Assembly (NCBI RefSeq): GCF_002868715.1
Contig: NZ_PKLZ01000003.1
Coordinates: forward strand, 496,001-560,000
Direction of reading: 5' to 3'
DNA: 64,000 bases
From: Kineobactrum sediminis
Lineage (GTDB): Bacteria > Pseudomonadota > Gammaproteobacteria > Pseudomonadales > Halieaceae
Numbering within the stretch: position 1 is the first letter of the stretch; every line of letters begins with the position of its first letter. The position numbers and the translations under genes are program-made. The notes beneath the pieces are model-generated. The model searched no databases and was not told the DNA's origin. It saw only the letters and a list, made by a program, of their open reading frames with translations. Of the stretch, positions 11,072 through 24,160 are shown one piece after another.

Positions 11072-11818
11072 ATGTGGTCATTCTTTCATAAGCTTGGTTC
11101 CCCGCCCTGGTTGTATCGCATTTCCGGATCCATCCTGCGCTGGCTACTGCCCCTGACACTGCTCGCCCTGGTGGCCGGTTCGGTGTGGGGACTGCTGTTC
11201 ACCGCCCCTGATTTTCGCCAGGGCAACAGCTATCGCATCATCTATATTCATGTCCCTGCCGCGGTGGTGGCCCTGGCCGGTTACTACGTGATGGCCATCG
11301 CCGGTGCGGTGAGCCTGATCTGGCGGATGAAGATGGCGGATATCGCCATGCGGGCCTGTGCCCCCATTGGCGCGGCGCTGACCTTTGTCGCCCTGGTCAC
11401 CGGCAGTATCTGGGGCAAGCCCACCTGGGGTACCTGGTGGGTGTGGGACGCGCGCATCACCTCGATGCTGATCCTGCTGTTTTTGTACCTGGGCGTGGTG
11501 GCGCTGTACGAGGCCTACGAGAACAAGGCGCTGGCGGCCAAGGCCTGCGCGGTGCTGAGCCTGGTGGGTACGGTGAATATCCCCATCATCTACAAGTCGG
11601 TGGATTGGTGGTACAGCCTGCACCAGCCCGCTTCAATCAAGTTTACCGGCGGCTCCACCATCGATCCGAGTATGCTGTACCCGCTGCTGTTCATGATTGT
11701 TACCTTCTACGCCCTGTTTACCTGTAGCCTGTTGCTTAACATGCGTGCCGAAATCCTGCAGCGGGAAGCGCGTACCGGGTGGGTGCGGCGGCTGGCAGGC
11801 GAGCGGGAGCCCGGTTGA
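11072..11818 (+). CDS. ccmC: Heme-handling protein CcmC
   Basis: A 248-residue membrane protein with six hydrophobic helices and the WWD heme-handling motif in WGKPTWGTWWVWDARITSMLIL, plus the flanking histidines in YIHVPAA and SLHQPAS that ligate heme. CcmC presents heme to CcmE in the periplasm. The length and motif match the family. The stop TGA shares one base with the ccmD ATG (TGATG). Confidence 0.95.
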   Translation: MWSFFHKLGSPPWLYRISGSILRWLLPLTLLALVAGSVWGLLFTAPDFRQGNSYRIIYIHVPAAVVALAGYYVMAIAGAVSLIWRMKMADIAMRACAPIGAALTFVALVTGSIWGKPTWGTWWVWDARITSMLILLFLYLGVVALYEAYENKALAAKACAVLSLVGTVNIPIIYKSVDWWYSLHQPASIKFTGGSTIDPSMLYPLLFMIVTFYALFTCSLLLNMRAEILQREARTGWVRRLAGEREPG

Positions 11819-12018
11819 TGTATTTTGAATCTTTGTCCGCAGTCCTGCAGATGGACGGCCACGGTGGCTTTGTCTGGTCCGCGTATCTGATTACACTGGT
11901 GGTTATAGTCTATATTCTGTATGCGCCCCGGCGCCGTGAGCAGCGCTTCCTGCGCCAGCTCAGGGGACAGATCAGGCGCAATAGCGGGGCTGCGGCCCCA
12001 GTCCGCGAGGAAAGTTAA
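11818..12018 (+). CDS. ccmD: Heme exporter protein CcmD
   Basis: A 66-residue single-pass membrane protein: MYFESLSAVLQMDGHGGFVW followed by a transmembrane helix (about 21-38) and a basic tail (RRREQRFLRQLRG). This is the characteristic pattern of CcmD, which stabilises the CcmC-CcmE complex and is needed for holo-CcmE release. The start was taken at the ATG that overlaps the ccmC stop by one base; the frame extends upstream but only inside ccmC. Its stop overlaps the ccmE start by one base (TAATG). Confidence 0.9.
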   Translation: MYFESLSAVLQMDGHGGFVWSAYLITLVVIVYILYAPRRREQRFLRQLRGQIRRNSGAAAPVREES

Positions 12019-12467
12019 TGCATCCGGTTCGTAAACAGCGTCTTTACCTGGTCGTCTTCCTGGTGTTTTTTTCCAGCGCGGCCATCGCCCTTGTTGCCTA
12101 CGCCCTGCGCGGCAATATCAACCTGTTCTATCCGCCGGCTGAGGTTGCCGCCGGCCTGGCGCCGGTCGGGCAGTCCATTCGGGTTGGCGGGATGGTGGTT
12201 GAAGACAGCATCATCCGCAGCCCCGACAGCCTTGAAACCCGATTTGAAGTCACCGACTTTGAGGCGGTCGTGCCGGTGGTCTACGTGGGCATTCTCCCGG
12301 ACCTGTTTGGCGAGGGCCAGGGCGCGGTTGCCGCGGGCAGGCTGGATGAAAACGGCGTGCTGCAGGCGTCGGAAGTTCTCGCCAAACACGATGAAAACTA
12401 CATGCCGCCGGAAGTGGCCGAGGCGCTGGCCGCGTCAAAGGCCCGGATGCAGGAGCAAGCCCCATGA
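12018..12467 (+). CDS. ccmE: Heme chaperone CcmE
   Basis: A 149-residue periplasmic heme chaperone anchored by an N-terminal helix (about 8-29). The OB-fold domain follows, with RVGGMVVEDSI and VVYVGILPDLFGEGQGAV typical of CcmE. The covalent heme ligand H124 and nearby Y128 lie in LAKHDENYMPPE, the family signature. It accepts heme from CcmC and passes it to CcmF/H. The stop overlaps the ccmF start by 4 bp. Confidence 0.95.
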   Translation: MHPVRKQRLYLVVFLVFFSSAAIALVAYALRGNINLFYPPAEVAAGLAPVGQSIRVGGMVVEDSIIRSPDSLETRFEVTDFEAVVPVVYVGILPDLFGEGQGAVAAGRLDENGVLQASEVLAKHDENYMPPEVAEALAASKARMQEQAP

Positions 12468-14452
12468 TCCCCGAGTTCGGTCACTTCGCACTGATTATCG
12501 CCTTTTGCCTGTCTGTTGTGCTGTGCACCGTGCCCCTGTGGGGTGCGTGGCGGGGCAATGCCACGGCTATGGCGCTGGCGCCAAACCTGGCGCTGGGTAT
12601 GCTGGTGTTCTCCGCAATCAGCTTTGCCTGCCTCACCTGGGCCTTCATGCAGGACGATTTCTCGGTGCAGGTGGTGGCCAACAACAGCAATAGCCTGCTG
12701 CCGGCCCAGTACAAGTTTTCCGCGGTGTGGGGTAATCACGAAGGGTCGCTGCTGCTGTGGATTCTTATCCTGGCGGTGTGGACCGCGGCGGTGGCGTTGT
12801 TCAGCCCGCAGCTGCCGCTGGTGATGCTGGCCCGGGTGCTGGCGGTGATGGGCTTCGTTGCGGTGGGTTTCCTGGCGTTCTCCCTGTTCACCTCCAATCC
12901 CTTTGCACGCCTGCTGCCGGGGATACCGGCAGACGGGCAGGACCTGAACCCGCTACTGCAGGACTTCGGCCTGATCATTCACCCGCCGCTACTGTACATG
13001 GGCTACGTCGGTTTTTCGGTCGCCTTTGCCTTTGCCATCGCCGCGCTGCTGGGCGGGCGCCTGGACGCCGCCTGGGCGCGCTGGTCGCGGCCCTGGACCA
13101 ACGTCGCCTGGGCCTTTCTTACCCTGGGGATCATGCTGGGCAGCTGGTGGGCCTATTACGAGCTCGGCTGGGGTGGCTGGTGGTTCTGGGACCCGGTTGA
13201 AAATGCCTCTTTCATGCCCTGGCTGGCGGGCACGGCACTGGTGCACTCGCTGGCGGCCACGGAAAAACGCGGCCTGTTCAAAAGCTGGACCGTGCTGCTG
13301 GCCATTTTTGCCTTCTCCCTGAGCCTGCTGGGGACGTTCCTGGTGCGCTCGGGGGTACTGACCTCGGTGCACGCCTTTGCCACCGATCCCGCCCGTGGCC
13401 TTTTTATCCTGGTATTCCTGGGTATCGTGGTAGGCGGTTCGCTGGTGCTCTACGCCCTGCGGGCCCCGGCCGTGCGCAGCCGGGTCGGCTTTGCCTGGCT
13501 GTCCCGGGAATCATTGTTGCTGGTGAATAACGTGGTGTTCCTGGTGGCCACCCTGACGGTGCTGTTCGGCACCCTGTTCCCGCTGCTGATGGATGCCCTG
13601 GGGCAGGGCAAATACTCCGTGGGCCCGCCGTACTTCAATGCGGTATTTGTACCGCTGATGGCACTGTTGATGCCCTTCATGGGGATAGGCCCCATTTCCC
13701 GCTGGAAGCAGGACAGTGTGTCGCGCTGGCGTGCGGAGCTGCTGGTGCCGGCTATCGCTACCCTGGTCTGCGCCATTACCCTGCCGTTGTTATACGAGGG
13801 CGACTATAACGTGTGGGTGGCGCTGGCGGTGCTGTTTGCGGGGTGGCTGGTGTTCGGCTTGTTGCGTGACCTCGGTAATAAAGTGCGCAATGCGAGTTCC
13901 ATCGGGGCCGGCCTGCGGCGCCTGGCGCCGAGTTACTGGGGCATGTTTACCGCCCATATCGGGTTTGCGGTTGCGGTGATCGGGGTGGTACTTACCAGCC
14001 AGTACCACATTGAGCACGACCTCAAGATGAGCCCCGGTGATACCGACAGCCTGGCCGGCTACGATTTCCGTTTTGTCAGCGTGGGCCAGGTGCGCGGCCC
14101 CAACTATGTGGCCGATGAAGCCATATTCCTGGTGTTCCGCGACGGCCGCGAGATTGCCGAGATGGCGCCCCAGAAGCGCCGCTACCTGGCCAGCGGCGAT
14201 GTGCTGACCGAAGCGGCGATTGACGCCGGCGTGTTCCGGGACCTGTTCGTGGCCATGGGGGAACCCATCGGCAGCGATGGTGCCTGGGCTATCCGGCTGC
14301 ATTACAAGCCTTTCGTGCGCTGGATATGGGGCGGTCCAATTCTGATGGCCCTGGGTGGGTTCCTGACGGTGGCGGACAAGCGCTACCGGCGCCAGCGCAG
14401 TGCGGCGCGAGAGAGCAATCGCGAGGGAGCCGTGCATGCCGCCCAGACTTAA
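12464..14452 (+). CDS. ccmF: Cytochrome c heme lyase subunit CcmF
   Basis: A 662-residue polytopic membrane protein, the usual size for CcmF. The tryptophan-rich heme motif WGGWWFWDPVENASFMPW is at about 235-252, preceded by the conserved LLQDFGLIIHPPLLYMGYVG. CcmF reduces and transfers heme to the CXXCH motif of apocytochromes, together with CcmH and CcmI. The C-terminal region holds a periplasmic domain and a final helix. The ccmG start lies 17 bp inside its 3' end. Confidence 0.95.
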   Translation: MIPEFGHFALIIAFCLSVVLCTVPLWGAWRGNATAMALAPNLALGMLVFSAISFACLTWAFMQDDFSVQVVANNSNSLLPAQYKFSAVWGNHEGSLLLWILILAVWTAAVALFSPQLPLVMLARVLAVMGFVAVGFLAFSLFTSNPFARLLPGIPADGQDLNPLLQDFGLIIHPPLLYMGYVGFSVAFAFAIAALLGGRLDAAWARWSRPWTNVAWAFLTLGIMLGSWWAYYELGWGGWWFWDPVENASFMPWLAGTALVHSLAATEKRGLFKSWTVLLAIFAFSLSLLGTFLVRSGVLTSVHAFATDPARGLFILVFLGIVVGGSLVLYALRAPAVRSRVGFAWLSRESLLLVNNVVFLVATLTVLFGTLFPLLMDALGQGKYSVGPPYFNAVFVPLMALLMPFMGIGPISRWKQDSVSRWRAELLVPAIATLVCAITLPLLYEGDYNVWVALAVLFAGWLVFGLLRDLGNKVRNASSIGAGLRRLAPSYWGMFTAHIGFAVAVIGVVLTSQYHIEHDLKMSPGDTDSLAGYDFRFVSVGQVRGPNYVADEAIFLVFRDGREIAEMAPQKRRYLASGDVLTEAAIDAGVFRDLFVAMGEPIGSDGAWAIRLHYKPFVRWIWGGPILMALGGFLTVADKRYRRQRSAARESNREGAVHAAQT

Positions 14453-14978
14453 GCTGTTCCTGCCGCTGATCCTGTTTCTGGTGCTGGCGGCTTTTCTCTA
14501 TCGGGGCCTGTCGCTTGACCCGATGGCGATGCCCTCGGCGCTGATCGACCGGCCACTGCCTGAATTTCGCCTCACCGAGCTTGCCGATAATCGCCCCCTG
14601 GAGCGCGACGATGTGATCGGTGAGCCCGCGCTGTTCAATGTCTGGGCCACCTGGTGCATTTCCTGCCGGGTGGAACACCCCTACCTGCAGCAGCTGGCTG
14701 ACAGCGGGGTGCCGATTTACGGGATCAACTACAAGGACGAGGACGAGGCCGCGCGCCGCTGGTTGCAGGACCTCGGTAACCCTTACCGCGCCAATATCGT
14801 CGATCGCGAGGGTACGCTCGGGGTCGATCTCGGTGTGTATGGTGCACCGGAAACCTACCTTGTGGATGCCGACGGCATTATCCGTTATCGCCACGTGGGG
14901 GTAATTGACGAGCGTGTCTGGCGCGACACCCTGGAACCTTTATGGCGCGAAATCGCAGCCCTGGAGAGTACGCCATGA
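14436..14978 (+). CDS. ccmG: Thiol:disulfide oxidoreductase CcmG/DsbE
   Basis: A 180-residue membrane-anchored thioredoxin-like protein (anchor about 5-23) with the redox motif W-C74-I-S-C77 in NVWATWCISCRVEHP. CcmG keeps the apocytochrome CXXCH cysteines reduced before heme attachment. Family members often read WCPTC or WCVTC, so the WCISC dipeptide is a small variation. The ATG at 14436 inside ccmF was chosen because it starts right before the anchor; the frame upstream lies within ccmF. The stop overlaps the ccmH ATG (ATGA). Confidence 0.93.
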   Translation: MPPRLKLFLPLILFLVLAAFLYRGLSLDPMAMPSALIDRPLPEFRLTELADNRPLERDDVIGEPALFNVWATWCISCRVEHPYLQQLADSGVPIYGINYKDEDEAARRWLQDLGNPYRANIVDREGTLGVDLGVYGAPETYLVDADGIIRYRHVGVIDERVWRDTLEPLWREIAALESTP

Positions 14979-15445
14979 AACTGATTCGCCTGTGTGGCCT
15001 GGCCCTGTTCACGCTGTTGCTGGCACTGCCCGCTACGGCGGTGATAGAAACCTATGAGTTCAGCGACCGGGAGCTGGAACTGCGTTATCGGGAACTGAGC
15101 CAGGAGCTGCGCTGTCCCAAATGCCAGAACCAGAATATCGCCGATTCCAACGCGCCCATTTCCCAGGACCTGCGGCGGTTGTTGCACCAGCAGCTGGAAG
15201 CGGGTGCCACGGACGCCGAGATCCTCAATTTCATGGTGGCCCGTTACGGTGAGTTCGTGCGTTATCGCCCGAGCTTCAACGGAGTCGCGGTGCTGTTGTG
15301 GCTGGCGCCGATACTCCTGTTGCTGATTGGCGTCGCCAGCGTGCTGCTGATGATGCGGGGGCGCAGGCAGCAATCCACAGCACTGGATCCGGCGGAACAG
15401 CAAGAGCTGAGCGCGTTACTGGCAACAACGGAGAAAGACGATTGA
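14975..15445 (+). CDS. ccmH: Cytochrome c maturation protein CcmH (CcmH/CycL)
   Basis: A 156-residue protein with a signal peptide (1-22, LPATA cleavage region), the redox motif LR-C47-PK-C50-QNQNIADSNA, and a C-terminal transmembrane helix (about 107-127). This is the short, N-terminal-type CcmH, with the CcmI function in the next gene, as in Pseudomonas. It reduces apocytochrome disulfides in the heme lyase complex. The stop overlaps the ccmI TTG start by 4 bp. Confidence 0.93.
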   Translation: MKLIRLCGLALFTLLLALPATAVIETYEFSDRELELRYRELSQELRCPKCQNQNIADSNAPISQDLRRLLHQQLEAGATDAEILNFMVARYGEFVRYRPSFNGVAVLLWLAPILLLLIGVASVLLMMRGRRQQSTALDPAEQQELSALLATTEKDD

Positions 15446-16641
15446 CCACATTCCTGCTCGCCTGTATTGGATTGATCCTGCTCAGTGGACTGTTTTATTT
15501 ATTTCCCGGCTGGGCCCTGAAGAGGCCACTGGACGATGGTGCCCAGGCCAACCTTGAATGGTACCGGTTGCGCCGCCGCGAACTCGCGGAAGACGGCGAT
15601 GCGGGCCTGGAAACAGACGCCCAGCTGCGCCTGCTGGAAGACCAGCAGGAGCCACTGAGCCCGCTCGCGAGACCCTCCGGTGCCAGCTTCCCGGTCTGGG
15701 TGTTGTTACCGGTTATTGCGGTAATGGCCGGTGGCTTGTACTACCTGACGGGGTCGGCCGCGGATGTGAAGATCACCGAGCGCCTGCAAACCCTGGGCGA
15801 CAACCCCGATGAAGACGAGATACAGGTACTGATGAGTGCTATGCAGGCGCGAGTCGCCCAGCGCCCGGACAACCTTCACTACCTGTCCCTGTTGGGTCGG
15901 TTTTACATGGGCCAGGGCGACTATGCACGCGCGGCCGCCACCTACCAGAACCTGGCCGAGGGCGCTCCCGAGGACGCCCAGGCGCTGGCTTATGCGGCAC
16001 AGGCCAGCTACCTGGCGTCCGAGCGTACGCTGACCCCGGCGGCCCAGGCGCAGGCGGAAGCGTCGCTGGCGCTGAATCCCCACCAGCGCACGGCACTGGG
16101 CCTGCTCGGCATGGCAGCGTTTGAACGCGAACAATACCGCGCTGCAATTCAGTACTGGGAGCGCCTGGTGGCCATGGAAACCCCCGGCAGTGAAGGCGCC
16201 CAGATGATCGCCGGCGTGATTGCCCAGGCCCGGGCCAACCTTGGCGAAACTGCTGGTGCGGGCGAGCCCGGTGCCACCGATGCCGGCGCTGAACTGTCGG
16301 TGGGTGTCAGCCTGCGAGTGGAGATGCCGGCCGGGGCAACCTTCAACCCCACTGATACGGTATTTGTGCTGGCCCGCGCCGCGGCCAGCGACAGCCGTAT
16401 GCCGATCGCCGTACAACGTTTACAGGCGCGCGACCTGCCGGCCACCCTGCGGCTTGATGACAGCAGCTCCATGGCCGGGCAAAAACTGTCCGAGGCGGGA
16501 GAGATTGTGGTTATTGTCCAGGTCTCGCCGGATGGCAGCCCGGGTGAGGCCAACGCCAGCTGGTTGGGCCGCGCCGGTCCCCTGCAACCCTCGCGGTCCA
16601 CGGATACCCTGGCCATTACCCTGCAACCGCAGCCGGGCTAG
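15442..16641 (+). CDS. ccmI: Cytochrome c biogenesis protein CcmI (TPR domain)
   Basis: A 399-residue protein if started at the TTG at 15442 that overlaps the ccmH stop (TTGA); the open frame extends further but inside ccmH. It has an N-terminal helix (about 1-20), a cytoplasmic stretch, a second helix (about 83-100), then TPR-like repeats (about 125-290) with the pattern RPDNLHYLSLLGRFYMGQGD, and a beta-rich periplasmic C-terminal domain found in CcmI. It acts as chaperone for apocytochrome c. The rare TTG start suggests low expression by translational coupling. Last gene of the operon. Confidence 0.88.
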   Translation: MTTFLLACIGLILLSGLFYLFPGWALKRPLDDGAQANLEWYRLRRRELAEDGDAGLETDAQLRLLEDQQEPLSPLARPSGASFPVWVLLPVIAVMAGGLYYLTGSAADVKITERLQTLGDNPDEDEIQVLMSAMQARVAQRPDNLHYLSLLGRFYMGQGDYARAAATYQNLAEGAPEDAQALAYAAQASYLASERTLTPAAQAQAEASLALNPHQRTALGLLGMAAFEREQYRAAIQYWERLVAMETPGSEGAQMIAGVIAQARANLGETAGAGEPGATDAGAELSVGVSLRVEMPAGATFNPTDTVFVLARAAASDSRMPIAVQRLQARDLPATLRLDDSSSMAGQKLSEAGEIVVIVQVSPDGSPGEANASWLGRAGPLQPSRSTDTLAITLQPQPG

Positions 16642-16718
16642 TCGGCCATTTGCCTGTCAGGCATAGTCTTGGCCGGGGAAGTTGGATACACTGCGCGCTA
16701 GTTTCCGGCCGGCGGAAC

Positions 16719-16745
16719 GCGCCCTGACGATAGGGCGCTTTCTTT
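16719..16745 (+). terminator. Rho-independent terminator of the ccm operon
   Basis: GCGCCCT at 16719-16725 pairs perfectly with AGGGCGC at 16732-16738 around a 6-nt loop and is followed by TTTCTTT. It lies 77 bp after the ccmI stop and before smc, so it ends the ttcA-ccm transcript. Confidence 0.85.
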
Positions 16746-16781
16746 GTAAACCAACAAGATACACAAAACCCCTAAAGTGAT

Positions 16782-19700
16782 ATGCGATTAAAGTCGATCA
16801 AGCTTGCCGGTTTCAAATCTTTCGTCGACCCGACGACGGTTACCTTCCCCGGTAATATGTGTGCGGTGGTGGGTCCGAATGGCTGCGGCAAGTCCAATGT
16901 GATCGACGCCGTGCGCTGGGTAATGGGTGAAAGTTCCGCCAAGAACCTGCGCGGCGAGTCGATGACCGACGTTATCTTCAACGGTTCCATTAGCCGGCAA
17001 CCGGTGGGGCAGGCCTCCATTGAGCTGGTTTTCGACAACAGCGACGGCGGTGTTGGCGGCGAGTACGCAAGCTACGCTGAGATTTCCATCAAGCGCCTGG
17101 TTACCCGCGAGGCCCAGTCCGAATACCAGCTCAATGGTACCCGCTGCCGTCGTCGAGATATCACCGACATTTTCCTTGGTACCGGTCTCGGTCCGCGCAG
17201 CTATGCCATTATTGAACAGGGCATGATTTCGCGCCTGATTGAATCCAGGCCCGAGGAGCTGCGGGTATTTCTCGAAGAAGCCGCCGGTATTTCCAAGTAC
17301 AAGGAGCGCCGCAAAGAGACTGAAAGCCGCATGCGCCGCACCATGGAGAACCTGGAGCGGCTCACCGACCTGCGCGACGAACTGGAACGCCAGCTCCAGC
17401 ACCTGCAGCGCCAGGCCCAGGCGGCTGAAAAATATACCGAACTAAAGGCCGAGGAGCGCGCACTCAAGGCGCAGCTGCAGGCCCTGCAATGGCAGGAACT
17501 GGACGCGCAGGTGCACAGTTGCGCCCAGGCCATTGCGGAGATGGAAGTCCGGCTGGAAGCAGTCAACGCAGAGCACCAGCAGGTTGATACCGCGATAGAA
17601 CAACACCGGGTGGATCACGGTGAGTGCACCGACACCTTCAACCGTGTTCAGGCCACCTATTACACCCTTGGCTCTGAAGTGGCGCGGATAGAACAGACCA
17701 TCAGGCACCAGCAGGAGCGGGGCCAGCAACTTGGCGAAGACCTGCGCCAGACCCTGGCCAGTCTCGAGGAAGCCGGCCAGCACCTGGCCCAGGACGAGGG
17801 CAGGGTGGAAACCTGGGAAAGTGAATTCGAGGTGCTGGCGCCCGAGCTTGAAATGCTGCAGGCAGCGGAGCAGGAATCCGCCGAGGCGCTGTTGCAGGCG
17901 GAAGAGGCCATGCAACTGTGGCAACAGCAGTGGGATGAATTCAACCAGCACGCCGCCGCGCCCCGGCAGCAGGCCGAAGTACAGCAGTCGCGTATCCAGC
18001 ATCTGGAGCAGGCCCAGCAACGCCTGCAACGCCGCATTCTGCAGCTGGAAGAGGAACAGGGCAGTCTGGCCCAGGGGCCGGACGATGCCGAACTGGAAGC
18101 GGTGGCCGAGGACATCGCCCAGACCGAAGAGGCGATGGCCGAGTTTGAGGCGCGTAGCGAATCCCTCGCCGGGCAATTGCAGGCCACCCGGGAACAGGAT
18201 GGCCAGCTGTCTGGTGAATTGAATGAAAGCCGCTCCACCCTGCAGCAGTTGCGGGGGCGCCAGGCGTCCCTGGAAGCCCTGCAACAGGCCGCGACCGAAG
18301 ACCGCGACAAGGCGGTTGGCGCCTGGCTGTCTGCCCGGGAACTGGGCACCCGACCCCGGTTGCTGGAACAACTGGACGTGGATGAAGGCTGGCAGCTGGC
18401 GGTGGAAACCGTACTCGGTGACTACCTGCAGGCAGTGTGTGTCGAACAGCTGGGTGATCTTCCCGGGATGCTCGACTCCCTGGAGCGGGGTCAGCTCAGC
18501 CTGGTGGAAAACACCATGGCCGCAACCCCGGAAGCCGGCTTTCTGGCGGCGCGGGTGCGCGGCGGTGGGGCGGCCGGCGGCCTGCTTGCGGGCGTACGGA
18601 TAGCGGATGACCTGCCCACGGCACTGGCGATGCGCCCCGGGCTGGCGCCACAGGAATCGGTTATTACCGCCGACGGTCTGTGGCTGGGGCCCAACTGGCT
18701 GCGGGTGACGCGGTCCGGGGACCAGGAAGGCGGGGTGATCAAGCGGCAGCAGGACCTGGAACAACTGGCCGGGCAAATAGAGGCGACCCAACAGCGTGTG
18801 ATCGCGCTCGAGCAGGCACTGGCCGACGCTCGTGAACAGCAGCAGACCCTGGAGCAACAGCGCCAGGATTGCCAGCGCGAGCTGCAGCAGGTAACCCGCC
18901 AGCACGCCGAACTGAGCGCCAGCTTGTCTGCGCAACAGGCGCGCCTGGAGCAGATCAGCGCCCGGCGCGAGCGCCTGGGTGTGGATATCGCCGATACCCG
19001 GGAACAGTTCGCCCAGGAACAGGAATCCATGTCCGAGGCGCGGCTGTTGCTGTCCGCCGCCATCGAAAGCATGGAAACCGATTCCCGCCAGCGCGAAGAG
19101 CTGCTGTCCAGTCGCGACCGCACCCGCGGCGACCTCGACAACGTGCGCCAGAAGGCTCGCCACGACAAGGATGTGGCGCACCAGGCCGCCATGCGCCACC
19201 AGTCATTGCATACCCAGCTGCAGGCGGCCCGCGAGACCATTGCCCGCACCCGCTCCCAGCTGGCCCAGTTGCAGGAGCGCCGGGATACCCTGCAGGGTAA
19301 CCTGGCGGAGAATGATGACCCCCTCACGGAGTTGCGCGAGCAGCTCGAGCAACAGCTGGAAATGCGCCTGGAGTCAGAGGCCGAGCTCACCCGGGCGCGC
19401 CAGGCGGTAGCCGAGGTGGAGCACGCGCTACGCCAGGCTGAGCAACAGCGGGCAGGTGTTGAGCAGCGCGCCCAGGGCGTGCGCGATGAACTGGAACAGC
19501 TGCGCCTGCGCCACCAGGGACTGCAGGTTCAGTGCGAGAACGTGCTGCGCCGGCTGCAGGAAGCCGAGCAGGATGTGCAGGCGGTTTTGCAGGCCATGCC
19601 CGAGGGCGCCAATGAGGCCGAGTGGCAGCAGAACCTGGAGCGGGTTGGCAATCGGGTCAGTCGTCTCGGGCCGATCAACCTGGCGGCCATTGACGAATAC

Positions 19701-20279
19701 GCGCTGCAGTCCGAGCGCAAGAACTACCTGGATGCCCAGAACGATGACCTGGCCACTGCACTGGAGACCCTGGCGGCCGCCATTCGCAAGATTGACAAGG
19801 AAACCCGCAGCCGTTTCCGCGACACCTTCGACAAGGTGAACAACGGCCTGCAGGAATTGTTTCCGCGCGTGTTCGGTGGCGGCAACGCCTACCTGGAGAT
19901 GACCGGTGACGACCTGCTGGATACGGGTATTACGATCATGGCGCGGCCACCGGGCAAGAAGAACAGCACCATTCACCTGCTGTCGGGTGGCGAGAAAGCC
20001 CTGACCGCGATCGCGCTGGTATTTTCAATCTTCCAGCTCAATCCGGCGCCGTTCTGTATGCTCGACGAAGTTGATGCGCCCCTGGATGATGCCAATGTGG
20101 GGCGTTATGCACGCATGGTAAAAGAGATGTCGGCGACGGTGCAGTTCATTTATATTACCCACAACAAGATATCCATGGAACTGGCCGACCAGCTGATGGG
20201 CGTGACCATGCACGAGCCCGGCGTTTCGCGCCTGGTATCCGTGGATGTTGAAGAAGCGGCGGAACTGGCGGCAAGTTAG
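16782..20279 (+). CDS. smc: Chromosome segregation ATPase SMC
   Basis: An 1165-residue SMC protein. The N-terminal half-ATPase has Walker A GPNGCGKSN at 31-39; long glutamine- and glutamate-rich coiled coils span about 170-500 and 670-1000, with a hinge at about 510-650. The C-terminal half has the signature LSGGEKALTAIAL (about 1067) and Walker B CMLDEVDAPLDD (about 1092). SMC with ScpA/ScpB condenses and segregates the chromosome, and its presence suggests the host uses SMC rather than, or besides, MukBEF. The ATG at 16782 starts MRLKSIKLAGFKSF, the standard N-terminus. It heads smc-zipA-ligA, the Pseudomonas order. Confidence 0.97.
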   Translation: MRLKSIKLAGFKSFVDPTTVTFPGNMCAVVGPNGCGKSNVIDAVRWVMGESSAKNLRGESMTDVIFNGSISRQPVGQASIELVFDNSDGGVGGEYASYAEISIKRLVTREAQSEYQLNGTRCRRRDITDIFLGTGLGPRSYAIIEQGMISRLIESRPEELRVFLEEAAGISKYKERRKETESRMRRTMENLERLTDLRDELERQLQHLQRQAQAAEKYTELKAEERALKAQLQALQWQELDAQVHSCAQAIAEMEVRLEAVNAEHQQVDTAIEQHRVDHGECTDTFNRVQATYYTLGSEVARIEQTIRHQQERGQQLGEDLRQTLASLEEAGQHLAQDEGRVETWESEFEVLAPELEMLQAAEQESAEALLQAEEAMQLWQQQWDEFNQHAAAPRQQAEVQQSRIQHLEQAQQRLQRRILQLEEEQGSLAQGPDDAELEAVAEDIAQTEEAMAEFEARSESLAGQLQATREQDGQLSGELNESRSTLQQLRGRQASLEALQQAATEDRDKAVGAWLSARELGTRPRLLEQLDVDEGWQLAVETVLGDYLQAVCVEQLGDLPGMLDSLERGQLSLVENTMAATPEAGFLAARVRGGGAAGGLLAGVRIADDLPTALAMRPGLAPQESVITADGLWLGPNWLRVTRSGDQEGGVIKRQQDLEQLAGQIEATQQRVIALEQALADAREQQQTLEQQRQDCQRELQQVTRQHAELSASLSAQQARLEQISARRERLGVDIADTREQFAQEQESMSEARLLLSAAIESMETDSRQREELLSSRDRTRGDLDNVRQKARHDKDVAHQAAMRHQSLHTQLQAARETIARTRSQLAQLQERRDTLQGNLAENDDPLTELREQLEQQLEMRLESEAELTRARQAVAEVEHALRQAEQQRAGVEQRAQGVRDELEQLRLRHQGLQVQCENVLRRLQEAEQDVQAVLQAMPEGANEAEWQQNLERVGNRVSRLGPINLAAIDEYALQSERKNYLDAQNDDLATALETLAAAIRKIDKETRSRFRDTFDKVNNGLQELFPRVFGGGNAYLEMTGDDLLDTGITIMARPPGKKNSTIHLLSGGEKALTAIALVFSIFQLNPAPFCMLDEVDAPLDDANVGRYARMVKEMSATVQFIYITHNKISMELADQLMGVTMHEPGVSRLVSVDVEEAAELAAS

Positions 20280-20308
20280 AACAACGGGAGGCAACGAGCT
20301 CAACGGTG

Positions 20309-23984
<3,676 letters not shown>

Positions 23985-24160
23985 CGCTTCCGCACCCTGG
24001 TTCAAGAATGCTGTCGACACTGGCCAAATCGGCGCTTTATTGGCATAACAGGCGTATTTTGCAAGCCTGGCAGATGAAAGCTGCGCGAGTTTGTGCCACA
24101 CTTTTATACCTAGACAGCCGCGCATGCGGGTCCAGTAACAGGTGATAAAAGGTCGAGTCA

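Noticed and set aside
17442-19199. 585-codon open frame antisense to smc
   Set aside because: It is a shadow of the biased smc codons; the translation has no family features and smc is complete on the other strand.
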